Part shown: positions 53,801 to 64,000 of the stretch, piece after piece | Position numbering within the stretch: the stretch's first letter is position 1 | Layout of the letters: each line of letters starts with the position of its first letter | DNA from: Heracleum sosnowskyi | Taxonomy: Eukaryota > Streptophyta > Magnoliopsida > Apiales > Apiaceae | Length of the DNA stretch: 64,000 nt | Assembly: GCA_030848705.1 (NCBI GenBank) | Contig: CM061238.1 | Location: forward strand, 53,607,133-53,671,132 | Direction of reading: 5' to 3' | Translations under genes and position numbers: made by a program | Notes under the pieces: model-generated | Told to the model about the DNA's origin: nothing | Seen by the model: only the letters and a program-made list of their open reading frames with translations | Databases searched by the model: none

Positions 53801-54810
53801 CTATTGTGTTTTCATTGAAGCTATGGAGACATTATCTTTATGGGGAGAAATGTGAAATCTACACCGATCACAAAAGCTTGAAGTATATTTTCACACAGAA
53901 AGAGTTGAACATGCGGCAGAGAAGGTGGTTAGAATTGATAAAAGATTATGATTGTACGATTAACTATCACCCAGGAAAAGCAAATGTGGTTGTAGATGCG
54001 TTAAGTCGAAAAGAAAGATTGAATATGCTAACGATTGCTAGGGAATTGTCGGAAGAGTTTGAGAAACTGGAGATAGAGATTTGTTAGTCAAGTGCTGAAA
54101 ATGAGATGAATTTTAAGATGACGTTTCTACCAGAATTGCTAGGGAAGATTAAGAAAAGTCAGGATGAAATAATGGATCAAAAGATGAATGAACTGACAGG
54201 AGAAGAGATTTGTACTCAGAAGGATGATCAAGGCATTTTGAGATTTGGCTCAAGAATTTGGATTCCAGATATACCAGAGTTGAAAGCTGAGATATTGCAT
54301 GAAGCACACAATTCTAGACATTCTATTCACCCTGGTAGTACCAAGATGTATCATGACTTGAAAAGAAATTTTTGGTGGCCAGATATGAAAAGAGAGATTG
54401 CAGATTGGGTTAATAAATGCTATACATGTCAAAGAGTGAAAGCAGAACATCAACGACCTGGCGGATTGTTACAGCCATTGGAGATCTCAGAATGGAAATG
54501 GGAACACATTGCTATGGATTTTGTTGTAGGCTTACCCAGGACTAAGTCAAACCACGACGCCATTTGGGTTATTATTGATCGACTGACGAAGTCAGCACAT
54601 TTACTGCCTATCAACGAAAGATATTCTCTAGACAAGATGGTTCATATGTATCTACATGAGATTGTGAGTAAACATGGAGTACCAGTGTCGATTGTGTCGG
54701 ATAGATATCCTCGTTTTAACTCAAGGTTTTGGAGACAATTTCAAGAGTGTTTAGGAACTCAATTGCGAATGAGACAGATGGACAAAGTGAGCGGACAATA
54801 CAAACCATAG
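50866..54810 (+). pseudogene. Gypsy-B gag-pol, unit 1 (two TAG stops, integrase break)
   Basis: ATG at 50866 opens one frame interrupted by TAG at 51037-51039 and at 54085-54087. The gag core includes ANYWWEATKALEEEELVTWDRFKQ in part and two CCHC knuckles, CYKCNARGHYSKEC and CFKCGKVGHISKDC (about 51860-51980). The protease site is VLIDTGATRSFIS (about 52233). RT has YPLPRIDDLFDQL and VFIDDILIYS (about 53240), RNase H has FSDASLKGLGCVL and TDHKSLKYI, and the integrase has HHCC (54290-54440), DFVVGLPRT and IVSDRYPRF. The frame fails near 54768, where a short piece before TDGQSER is missing. Unit 2 has CAG at both stop positions, so they are point mutations. Confidence 0.93.
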
Positions 54811-55382
54811 AGGATATGTTACGAGCATGTGCTTTGGATTTCAAAGGAAATTGGGATGAACACTTGCCCTTAATAGAATTTTCTTATAATAATAGTTATC
54901 ACGCGAGTATTGGAATGCCGCCGTTCGAAGCTCTATATGGTCGAAAATGTAGATCTCCAATCTGTTGGGAAGAAGTCGGAGAACGAAAAGTAGTTGGTCC
55001 AGAATTGATTCAGCAAACTGAAGAAGTGGTGAGGATAGTTCGTAAGCAATTAGAAGTGGCCCATGATCGACAACGGAAATATGCGGATCTTGCTAGAAGA
55101 CCGATAGAATTCGAAGAAGGAGAGAATGTGTTACTTAAGATATCCCCGTGGAAAGGATTATCTAGGTTTGGTAAGAAAGGAAATCTCAGTCCGAGGTATA
55201 TAGGACCTTTTGAAATATTGAGACGTATAGGAAAGGTTGCCTATGAATTGGCGTTACCTCCAAGTTTGCAGCACGTGCATAATGTTTTTCATGTGTCATT
55301 GCTAAAGAGATTCATACCAGATTCAAATTGTGTCATAGAATATGAGCCAGTGGAAATCCAGCCAGATCTATCTTTTGAATAA
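54766..55382 (+). pseudogene. Gypsy-B integrase C-terminal part, unit 1
   Basis: After the small deletion the reading continues in another frame. It runs through TDGQSERTIQTIEDMLRAC and FSYNNSYHASIGMPPFEALY to the C-terminal region (GNLSPRYIGPFEILRRIGKV, HNVFHVSLLKRF). It ends at TAA 55380-55382, beyond which the same frame is open into the chromodomain. The conserved residues normally found between GTQL and the TDGQ segment are lost. The catalytic Glu region itself is present. Confidence 0.88.
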
Positions 55383-55541
55383 TATCCTGTTAGGATAACT
55401 GATAGGAAGGAGAAAGTACTTAGAAATAAAACAGTAGCTATTGTAAAAGTATTATGGAGAAATCCCAAGGTTGAAGAGTTCACCTGGGAACTAGAAGATG
55501 AGATGAGAGATAGGTATCCTCAGTTGTTTGTATTAACTTGA
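55383..55541 (+). pseudogene. Gypsy-B chromodomain (integrase C-terminal), unit 1
   Basis: The frame continues after TAA with YPVRITDRKEKVLRNKTVA, VKVLWRNPKVEEFTWELED and RDRYPQLF, ending at TGA 55539-55541. This is the chromodomain tail of chromoviruses, which recognises methylated H3 tails or other chromatin marks. It should be part of the integrase protein but is cut off by the single stop. Confidence 0.85.
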
Positions 55542-55560
55542 TTCTGGGGACAGAATCCTT

Positions 55561-55575
55561 TTAAGGAGGGTAGAT
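55561..55575 (+). other. Polypurine tract of Gypsy-B unit 1
   Basis: ttaaggagggtagat ends directly at the LTR start TGTAATAG. Confidence 0.88.
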
Positions 55576-58500
55576 TGTAATAGACCAAGGTATTTTAATA
55601 ATATTACATTGCTTGAGTATCGTGTGCGGCGATAATATAGTACAGTTGGGATATATAGATGTATATATATATGTGTACTCTAGTTGACGAGTCAACGCTA
55701 TCTGTGTAAGTCAATATGAATTTACGTGCTTGTATGATTTGAATGCGTAACTGTGTGAATTGAAATGTTTAAGTGAGTTATTTGTATCTTAGAGTCATTT
55801 TAAAAGCACTGTTGGACTTTTATCAAATCATCAGAGTGTCTATAAATCATAAAAACCTTCTCTATAATGTCTATGTTATATTTGGAGACTTTTTAAAAAT
55901 ATAAGTTTATTTTTAATTGGGCACCAATGATTTATTATGATTTTTTTTAAATCATGATTTTCCTTAAAGATGTATTAAACTGTAAAATCTCTAGTTAAAT
56001 ATCTATAAGTCACAAAAATATGATCTTCATATGTATGTGTTCCTAATTTTATATTCTTGGTTATAAAAATGAAAGTTTATTTATTTTTGGGTTTTAAGGA
56101 GTTTTAAATGATTTTATATAGCAACTTTCGAATTAAAGTGTACTTCTTGTAAAATTCATATCTCAATATATATAAGCCCTAAAAATATTTTAAAACTATG
56201 TGTGTGAACCTCATTAGGTGTATTTTGTTTTAAAATTTAAAATTTCAGAATTTATACAAAACCCATTTATTTTGATTTAAATGGCTATTAAAATAGTGTT
56301 TAAGTGGAAAGTGGGGTGTGAAAGGACAAGACTACCCTTGCAAGTGATAAAAGCCTTTTTTCTCTCTTTCTTCCTCATTCCACCAGCTCTCTCTTTTTTT
56401 TTTCTCTCAACCCCGTGAGCTCCCTCCCCCTTTACTTTTCATTTCTTCGATTCTTTTAAGCAAGTTTTATGAAATTTCTTGGGTGTTAAAGGTTGTTTAA
56501 GTGTTAAGTGTTGATGGGTTGAGCTTTTCCTTGAGTTTTGTTGGTTGCATGCAAGTATATATTCGGGTGTAAGTATATGTGTGTCATAGAGAACTCAAAC
56601 CTTGCATGCAATAAGATTTAATAGCTTAATGAAGGTTGTTAATGGATGGGTTGCAAGAAATTCGAAGTTTGAAGGTGATTTGTGTCGGGGTGCCGATCCT
56701 ATGGCTACCATCGAACCAAAACCCCATCGGAAATGATTCCAAAGATGATCCGGTGGGCTTGATGATGATGATTTTGATGTTATTATGCTTGATTGATAAA
56801 GTAGTAAGTGTATGTATGATTTAATTAAGTTGCATGTGATTTTTATTCAAGGATCTTAAGTTGTATAGCTTGTAAATGGTGTTCATAAAGTGGGTTATGC
56901 TTGAATGGATGTCCTTAGTTGATTTTGTTAAAGAAAGAAACTTGCATGTGGTTTTCTTGTTGATCTTGTAAATTTCCAGATTTTATTAAGTTCAAATCTT
57001 AAGTTGTTAAGTGATGTTTTTTTTTGTAGTGAATTTGTTGACAATTATAGTGATCTGCTGCCTTGTATAAATTGTATAAAATCGAGTTGTAATCAGATGA
57101 TGTTCGTTTATAAGTCATTAGACAGGTATTGCAATTGTCTACAAGTTTCGTTTTATATGTTTTCTGAAATTCCAATCCGAAGTTTGAGATTTCTGCACTT
57201 TAAAAATTCGACCAGAAGTGTTTAGTCATTGTGAGCCCTGTTTTCAAAAATTCATAGTAAATCGATCGTACATTCAAATTTTCTGAGCCATATCATTCTG
57301 GAAATCTCTTTTCGAAACCTACAATTCTTATTTACATTTCATTTCCAGATTCTGTGATTTTAGTACACTAAACTTAGAAATACTAGTGTGCATATGTTTT
57401 GTTTCTGTTCTAGCAGTCCACTTTTTAATTGTTTCAGAATTCATTACTTATCCATTTTTAACGAACCTTACCATTCTGGAAAGGTCTCGGAATTTCCTTC
57501 GAGTTTTGTGTTCTGTACTTTTCAATTTGAGATTGTCTTGTTAGAGTAAATTGAACTTCTTGCAGAACTGGTCATTGGTAATATCAAGTGTATCGGTCGT
57601 GTGGTATTGTGTATGGTTCTATTAGGCTTAGGGTTAGTAAGGTAAGGTATACTTGTTGTCTAATAAGTGGAATACTTGAGTTGGTTTATAAATATTTAAG
57701 TTTAATTATGTTTGTTTGGTGGTTAGTCGGATGTATCCTCGACTGGTTAGACTATAAATAGAGGAAGTGCTGCCGAAATTTCTATAACTACAAACCTTTC
57801 TAAAAACCTTATCGGCGCCTTTCTCAATTTAAGTCTTTGGTTATCAATCAGAGTACTATAGCACATTAAATGTGTTGTCTGCTAATTGCTTATGTGTAAA
57901 GGTGTAATTATATATGTATATACATAGGTATAGGATTTACGGCAAGGCAAGAGATACTAACGCGAAGTATTACCTTTCGATTATAGGTCCGAGCAAAAGC
58001 AGACCAGGAAAGAAAATAGCAGTTGAGTCAGTAAGGAACACCAAGAGTCGGAAGTGAAGCAGCCTGTTAAGGCAAGTGATCACTTTAACCCCCTTATTGG
58101 TTGATAATTATAAGTATAATGCACTGCTATCATACCATGTCATTGCCATGTCATAATACCTTTGTTAAACCCTTGGAAACAAATTCGAATTCTCAAGTTT
58201 CATATTGCTATTGCTCAAATCATTTGAAATATACCCTGAGATCATGTGAACCCTGATAACCCTGAGATTTCCATATTGCTATCATATTGTGTTCACACCC
58301 TACTGTAATACCTTTGATATACTCTTGAATCGGTTTCAAATGATAAATTTGTTATACCCTGCTTGATAAATTCCATAAGGATAATATATTCGATCAATGT
58401 ATTGAATTCCTTTGAATAACCTTTTAAATATCCCCTCACACTGATTGTGAAAACTATACTTGGTTATAAACCAGATGGACAATTCCTTACTTGCTGATAT

Positions 58501-59517
58501 AGATTCTGTCATCTTCCTGATCGATCATTTTAATATGATATAATACTTTGTGATCACTATCTCGACCCATTTGAACAGTTATACCTTAATACTTGGAAGA
58601 AATTGTATAGTTTAATTCCATCATGTTTTATAAGATAAAACCCCTTATGCTAGGCTGATCTTTTGTCAGTAAGTATAAGGAAGGCCATGCGGTTTGATAC
58701 TGAAAGTGATTGAAAAATGTTTAAAATGGATTTTTGAAACTATGGGATAAAAAAAATGTTTTAGACCGTGACGCCGGTCTGTTAATTTTATGGCTTTACT
58801 GAGCCATGGCCAATGTTAATAAGTGCTAACTAGGGATCCCAAAATAAAGGAGGAATCACACGTAAGGGTGTGATATCCGGAGCTATTCGCGGGCTGATCA
58901 CCCGGCTAGCTCGTAGCGATCGATTGAAATCCCAAAACTTTAATTGTAAATTTAAAAGTGCTGATTAATATCAAAAACTCTGATTATTGTATTTTCGAAA
59001 CTATATTCGTTTAACTTATGTATATTAAGGTTGCCTCTTCAGAATTGAAATTCAGACTCCATTATTATTCCTGTTGGAAACCTCGTTTTAGATTCATGTG
59101 AAATCTGACAACTGTGTCACTGTCACACTTTGAGCCGTTTTATAGCTTGTTATTTTATATTCGCACTTGCTGAGCATTTGGCTCATTACCTTGCTTTCTA
59201 ACCTTTTTCAGCTAGTCTAGAAGATGGTGCGAACTTACCGTACTGCCCGTAAGAGAACCGGTGGGACTGGTAGAGCATTACGAGATCAGTTGGTGAGACA
59301 GGTAGGGTGTTAGCAGCAGATTAGATCACTCTAGTTGTCAGGATGTAAACATTTGGAAGTGTAATAGCGGGTTGTAATAACGGTAGATATTATTTTCATA
59401 CTTGAACCTGTTGGCATCCTAGGTTGTGGGGTTGTGGTATTATATTTTGTGGATGTATCACCCGTCTTTATTATATAATTGTAATTATTATGTTAGTTTA
59501 GATTTGGGGGTGTTACA
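55576..59517 (+). repeat. Gypsy-B LTR 2 (3942 bp)
   Basis: It has the same ends as LTR 1 with scattered substitutions and small indels, for example the TA repeat and the A-run near 58750. It is shared between the two units: it is the 3' LTR of unit 1 and the 5' LTR of unit 2. Confidence 0.93.
59224..59301 (+). CDS. Gypsy-B leader exon 1, unit 2 (histone-H3-tail-like)
   Basis: Same sequence and same donor CAG|GTAGGG as 49432-49509, with no change. The surrounding LTR has accumulated differences between the copies, but a 78-base stretch is too short to prove constraint. Confidence 0.6.
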
Positions 59518-59751
59518 AGTTGGTATCAGAGCCACAGGTTCGAGTCACTGAAGCAATATAGGTTTTAAGTTAACGGGATTAGAATTAATACTTGGGATGA
59601 GTGTAATAAAAAGGACTAGACCTTAAGGGTGAGTCGTTAGAACTTTTCGTAACCTTAAACCTCGTGACCAAGATAGGTAGGTTGTAAGGTGTAATTGTGG
59701 GAATACTAATGTATAGTATATATATATATGTATATATATGTATTTTTACAG
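59302..59751 (+). other. Predicted intron, unit 2
   Basis: Equivalent to 49510-49956, three bases longer, with most of the difference in the TA repeat. Donor, acceptor and phase are kept. Confidence 0.5.
59521..59532 (+). other. Primer binding site, Gypsy-B unit 2
   Basis: tggtatcagagc follows LTR 2. Its presence proves that a second internal region, not host DNA, follows this LTR. Confidence 0.93.
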
Positions 59752-60282
59752 CAGCAAGCTCGGCGAGTTCCCTCTCCCGTACCTTCTGACGATTCAGATT
59801 CTGATAGCCATATTCTTGTGCACTCGGGTTCCATGGCTGGTCGAGAGATTGGTAGTTCGAGTGGTTATGCTAGATCTCGTAGGTCTTCATCTCCTGATTC
59901 CCCACCCGGCTTAGGGATTTTGGGTATTCAGTCTCGTTCTCGATCTGCCTGTGCTATCCCTACTATGGCCTCTGGTTCTAGTGTTTCGGGTTCTCTAGAG
60001 ATGGTCCCAGTTTCGGTTTATGAGGCTATGTGTAAGGAATGTGATAATGTGCATGATTACAACAACCAGCTGAGGTCCATGATGGACACGTATACGGATA
60101 GGATGCGCGAGCAGCCTCAGGATCCAGTCATTGTCACTAGGCTCCAAACCCTGATCCAGATTGTGAGGAACCGGATGGATGAGATGCCTCCCCCTACGAA
60201 CGTGAAGTTTGGTAAGGCATTAATGGTGTGCCAGATGGTGACTGACGAGCTTCAGAGCATAGTGGACCAGCTCCAGATGTAG
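59752..60282 (+). CDS. Gypsy-B leader protein ORF, unit 2
   Basis: It is intact and one residue different from unit 1 (GLGILGI in place of GLGISGI). It ends at TAG 60280-60282. The order PBS, leader ORF, spacer and gag is the same as in unit 1. Confidence 0.7.
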   Translation, partial: QQARRVPSPVPSDDSDSDSHILVHSGSMAGREIGSSSGYARSRRSSSPDSPPGLGILGIQSRSRSACAIPTMASGSSVSGSLEMVPVSVYEAMCKECDNVHDYNNQLRSMMDTYTDRMREQPQDPVIVTRLQTLIQIVRNRMDEMPPPTNVKFGKALMVCQMVTDELQSIVDQLQM

Positions 60283-60660
60283 ACGATCGTGTTATTAGTT
60301 ATATCGATGTTAGAATAGCGGATAGCCTAGCTATCATTTTCCTCGCATCTACCATTGATGTCGGATTTATGCTACTGTTGTTGTTGTATTCTGCTAAACC
60401 TTATCGTGCAAACTTTTGGGTTGTTAAATTCTATTAGACTTTATCATGAGTTCAGTAATTGTGGGATAGTTTCCCCAGATTCCATAATCTGTTGTTCAAT
60501 ATTCACACTTCCATAATTTCATAACGTATATTTTGTTCCTAGTATACATTTATATCCTGCATCTAACTATCTAAACAAATGTTTCGATTTTTGATGCTTG
60601 CCAAACATATATTGTCAATTTTGTAAACCTGTATTGATTTTTTTTTATTACCATCAGATC

Positions 60661-61788
60661 ATGCCGCCCAGAAAGAGAACAACCACAAGAGCTCCAGCTC
60701 ATTCCGCCACCTCAAATCGAGATAACCCTCATAATCCTGAAAATCCTCAGGTAGAATTAACCCAGTTTGTACAGCTTCTACAAAAACAGACTGCTACTCT
60801 TGCCCAACAACAACAAATTATCCAAACACAACAGCAGAAATTGCAACAGCAACCACCTAATCAGCCTGTAGTAAACTTCAAGGCATTTCAAGCGGTTAAA
60901 CCTCCCGAATTTCAAGGATCGACATATCTGACTGAAGCTCAGAAATGGTTAAAGGAAATTGAGAAAGCGTTCGTGTTAATTCAGGTTAGTGAGGAACAGA
61001 AAATGAACTTCGCCAGCTATATGTTGAAAGGTGAAGCCAATTATTGGTGGGAAGCAACTAAGGCATTAGAAGAAGAGGAATTAGTAACTTGGGATAGATT
61101 TAAGCAGTTGTTTTTGGAGCAATACTTTCCAAGGTATATGAAGGCTCAGATGGAGTTAAAGTTTTTCAAATTGAAACAGAATAATATGAGTGTGGCTGAA
61201 TATGAGAGGAAGTTTACAGAGTTGGCAAGATTTGTGCCAGAGTATGTGGATTCGGAAGAAAAGAAGGCAAGGAGATTCCAACAAGGATTGAAACCATGGA
61301 TTAGAGGACGAATAGCTATGTTAGAACTCAATACATATGCAGAGGTGATGCAAAAGGCGATTATTGTAGAAGGTGAAAGTGATCAGAGTCCAAAGGAAAA
61401 ATTTGATAAGAAAAGGAAATTTGGACAAAGGGATGAAGGATCAAGCCAGGATGTGGTGACAAATAAGTTTGTGAAAAAGTCAGGGATCCAGATACCCAGT
61501 GGAGTAGGAAGATTTCAGAAGAATAACAATAATAGAAACCAAGGAAACAGGATGCAAATTCAAGGGCAACAGCAAAAGACTCAGCAGATGGTGGTCCCTG
61601 AATGTAAGATTTGTTTGAAGAAACACACGGGAGAATGCAGGAAAGCGGGTATAGTGTGTTATAAGTGTAATGCGAGAGGACACTACTCCAAAGAATGCCC
61701 AAATGCTAGTCAAGTTCAGAGAACCAATGTGACATGTTTCAAGTGTGGAAAGTGGGACACATTTCTAAGGACTGTAAGGTCCCGGTGA
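60661..61788 (+). pseudogene. Gypsy-B gag, unit 2, frameshifted in second zinc knuckle
   Basis: ATG at 60661 opens gag, which lacks the early TAG of unit 1. The gag core and first knuckle CYKCNARGHYSKEC are intact. In the second knuckle a single G is missing (tgtggaaagtggg against tgtggaaaggtggg, about 61749), so CFKCGK runs into another frame and stops at 61788. Confidence 0.9.
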
Positions 61789-62354
61789 AGAACAACAATT
61801 TGATGAGGATGGCGACAGCCCCAACACCATATTTTGTCCAACCAGCTCCGTCAATGGTTAGTTATGATTCCGTGCCTCAAGCTCCAGGACAACGACTCTT
61901 AGGCTACCAAGACCCCATTCCTTCAGACCAGGTCAGAACCTTGAATATGAGCATGACAGACGCTGTGCAGAGTTCAGAAGTAGTAGCAGGTACGCTTCTT
62001 GTTAATTCTATTTCAGCAAAAGTATTGATTGATACCGGTGCGACTAGGTCATTTATATCTAAAGAGTTTGCCGTAAAATTGGGTTGTGCGACTTTAAGGT
62101 TAGAAGGTATGTTTAATATAGTATTAGCCAATCAGGAGCAAGTACAAGTGAATCAAGTTTGTCCGAAATATGAGGTTAGTATAGAAGGTTATCCTTTCCC
62201 TGTAAATTTGATACCCTTCCAGTTAGGGGAATTTGATGTTATACTGGGAATGGATTGGTTGATAGAGCATAATGCACAAATCGATTGTAGGAATAAGAAA
62301 GTAATTCTACATACATCAAAAGGAAAGAAAGTGGTATTTAAAGGACAGAAGTAG
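61750..62354 (+). pseudogene. Gypsy-B gag end and protease, unit 2
   Basis: The correct frame resumes after the one-base loss with VGHISKDCK, a Pro/Gln-rich linker and the protease site VLIDTGATRSFISKEFA. It is closed by TAG at 62352-62354, where unit 1 has CAG. Confidence 0.9.
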
Positions 62355-64000
62355 AAAAATTTGTTTCTTACTATGATGCAAGCTAGAAGATTAATGAGAC
62401 ATGGGTGTAAAGCTTATCTTACGTATGTGATAGATAAGAGTAAGGAAGGACCTAAGCTAGAAGATATTCCTGTAGTTAACGAATTTCCAGACGTTTTTCC
62501 CGATGAGTTACCAGGTTTACCTCCAGACCGACAGATCGAATTTTCGATAGAATTAGCTCCAGGTTCAGAACCAGTGTCGAAAGCGCTGTATCGCATGGCT
62601 CCAGCGGAAATGAAAGAACTAGCATCGCAGTTGCAAGATTTGTTGGATAAAGGAGTTATAAGGCCAAGTTCATCACCCTGGGGAGCTCCAGTTTTGTTTG
62701 TAAGGAAAAAGGACGGAAGCATGAGGTTGTGTATAGATTATCGTGAGTTGAATAAGTTAACTATCAAGAACAAGTATCCGTTGCCAAGGATTGATGATTT
62801 GTTTGACCAGTTAAAAGGAGCAACAAGTTTCTCAAAGATTGATCTACGCTCAAGATATCATCAACTGAAGATTAAGCAAGAAGATGTGCCTAAGACAGGG
62901 TTCAGAACTAGGTACGGGCATTATGAGTTTTTAGTAATGGCTTTTGGATTAACAAATGCGCCCGCAGCTTTTATGGATTTGATGAACCGGGTGTTCAAGA
63001 AATATTTAGATAAATTCGTGATAGTGTTCATCGATGATATATTGATTTATTCAAAGACGGAAGCGGAACATGAGGAACATTTAAGGTTGGCGTTAGAGAT
63101 TTTGAGGAAAGAGAAGTTATATGCGAAGTTTTCTAAATGCGAGTTTTGGTTAAAAGAAGTACAGTTTCTTGGACATAGAATTAGTCGTGAAGGTGTAAAA
63201 GTGGATCCAGCCAAGATCGAAGCTGTGATGAAATGGGAAAGACCAAGGACACCGACTGAAGTCAGAAGCTTCTTAGGATTGGCAGGATATTATCATAGAT
63301 TTGTAAAGGACTTTTCAAAGATTTCAGTGCCATTAACCAAGTTGACCAGGAAGAATGAGAAGTTTGAGTGGAATAATAAATGTGAGGATAGTTTCCAAGA
63401 ACTTAAGCAAAGATTGGTAACAGCTCCAGTGTTAGTGTTGCCTGATGATAAAGGAGATTTTGTGATATTCAGCGACGCGTCACTTAAGGGATTAGGATGC
63501 GTTTTGATGCAGCATGGCAAAGTAATCGCGTATGCCTCCCGTCAACTCAAGCCACATGAACAGAGATATCCTACGCATGATTTAGAACTAGCGGCTATTG
63601 TGTTTGCATTGAAGCTATGGAGACATTATCTTTATGGGGAGAAATGTGAAATCTACACCGATCACAAAAGCTTGAAGTATATTTTCACACAGAAAGAGTT
63701 GAACATGCGGCAGAGAAGGTGGTTAGAATTGATAAAAGATTATGATTGTACGATTAACTATCACCCAGGAAAAGCAAATGTGGTTGCAGATGCGTTAAGT
63801 CGAAAAGAAAGATTGAATATGCTAACGATGGCTAGGGAATTGTCGGAAGAGTTTGAGAAACTGGAGATAGAGATTTGTCAGTCAAGTGCTGAAAATGAGA
63901 TGAATTTTATTATGACGTTTCTACCAGAATTGCTAGGGAAGATTAAGAAAAGTCAAGATGAAATAATGGATCAAAAGATGAATGAACTGACAGGAGAAGA
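62355..64000 (+). pseudogene. Gypsy-B RT and RNase H, unit 2 (runs off window)
   Basis: The same frame is open from 62355 to the window end. It has the RT entry KNKYPLPRIDDLFDQL and the catalytic VFIDDILIYS (about 63025), then RNase H FSDASLKGLGCVL and TDHKSLKYI, then the linker before integrase. Differences from unit 1 include LRSRYHQ for LRSGYHQ (a normally invariant Gly in RT) and QED for PED. The end-of-RNase-H stop of unit 1 is a CAG here. Confidence 0.9.

Larger units (their letters stand above)
45780..64000 (+). mobile_element. Gypsy-B: tandem chromovirus array, LTR-internal-LTR-internal
   Basis: The first unit has LTR 45780-49725, PBS, leader ORF, gag-pol with chromodomain, and a PPT. 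The second LTR (55576-59517) is followed not by flanking DNA but by another PBS, the same leader ORF and the same gag-pol, running off the window. The two halves differ by only about 1-2 percent by eye. A chromodomain at the end of integrase, PR-RT-RH-IN order and LTRs near 4 kb place it among chromoviruses, probably the Tekay/Del group. Both gag-pol copies are broken. Confidence 0.92.

Overview
The window is a nest of plant LTR retrotransposons. I see no host gene, rRNA, tRNA or CRISPR array. The organism is almost certainly a flowering plant with a large, repeat-filled genome, probably a eudicot. The reasons are the AT-rich sequence, the mix of Ty1/copia elements, Sirevirus-type copia elements with env-like ORFs, chromodomain Ty3/gypsy elements with LTRs near 4 kb, and insertions inside insertions. 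The species cannot be fixed from the sequence.

Layout, left to right, with element names of my own. (1) 1-5057: part of a minus-strand gypsy element, Gypsy-A, consisting of leader, PBS and a 3.8 kb 5' LTR. It is inserted in (2) Sire-1, 5058-6943, the 3' end of a Sirevirus (env-like ORF, PPT, LTR). (3) 6944-7896 plus 18953-20325: non-coding LTR-like sequence, Gypsy-C. It is split by (4) LARD-1, 7897-18947, a non-autonomous minus-strand LTR element with TSD ggtta and a 55-bp minisatellite. LARD-1 is itself split by (5) Copia-1, 8472-16285, a very young copia element with an intact 1318-aa polyprotein. (6) Sire-3, 20326-20664 plus 42226-45779, is a decayed minus-strand Sirevirus. It is split by (7) Sire-2, 20665-42220, a near-complete Sirevirus with TSD tataa. 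Sire-2's gag is split by (8) Copia-2, 23211-32047, a minus-strand copia with TSD gctaa. (9) Gypsy-B, 45780-64000, is a chromovirus array with the order LTR-internal-LTR-internal and runs off the window.

The main finding is in the gypsy LTRs. Near the 3' end of the Gypsy-B LTR is a small open exon in good splice context. Its peptide (RTYRTARKRTGG) closely resembles the N-terminal tail of histone H3 around K9 (RTKQTARKSTGG). The more distant Gypsy-A LTR has the same kind of exon at the matching place (VRTFQSARKSS), and uses different codons for the shared Ala-Arg residues. In Gypsy-B the exon is in phase with an acceptor that opens a conserved 176-codon leader ORF, and also with an acceptor just before gag. 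Because this element also encodes a chromodomain, a histone-H3-mimic leader protein is a plausible undescribed part of chromovirus biology.

A second finding is that each of the three Sireviruses carries its own short motif, repeated in both orientations and often as inverted pairs: AAACTCTG in Sire-1, TCAACGGA in Sire-2, and TAGTACTA in Sire-3. In Sire-2 it occurs in both LTRs, in coding sequence and in untranslated sequence. Decay is also informative. Most premature stops are TAG, and for three of them the sister copy has CAG, as expected from deamination of cytosine methylated in CHG context.
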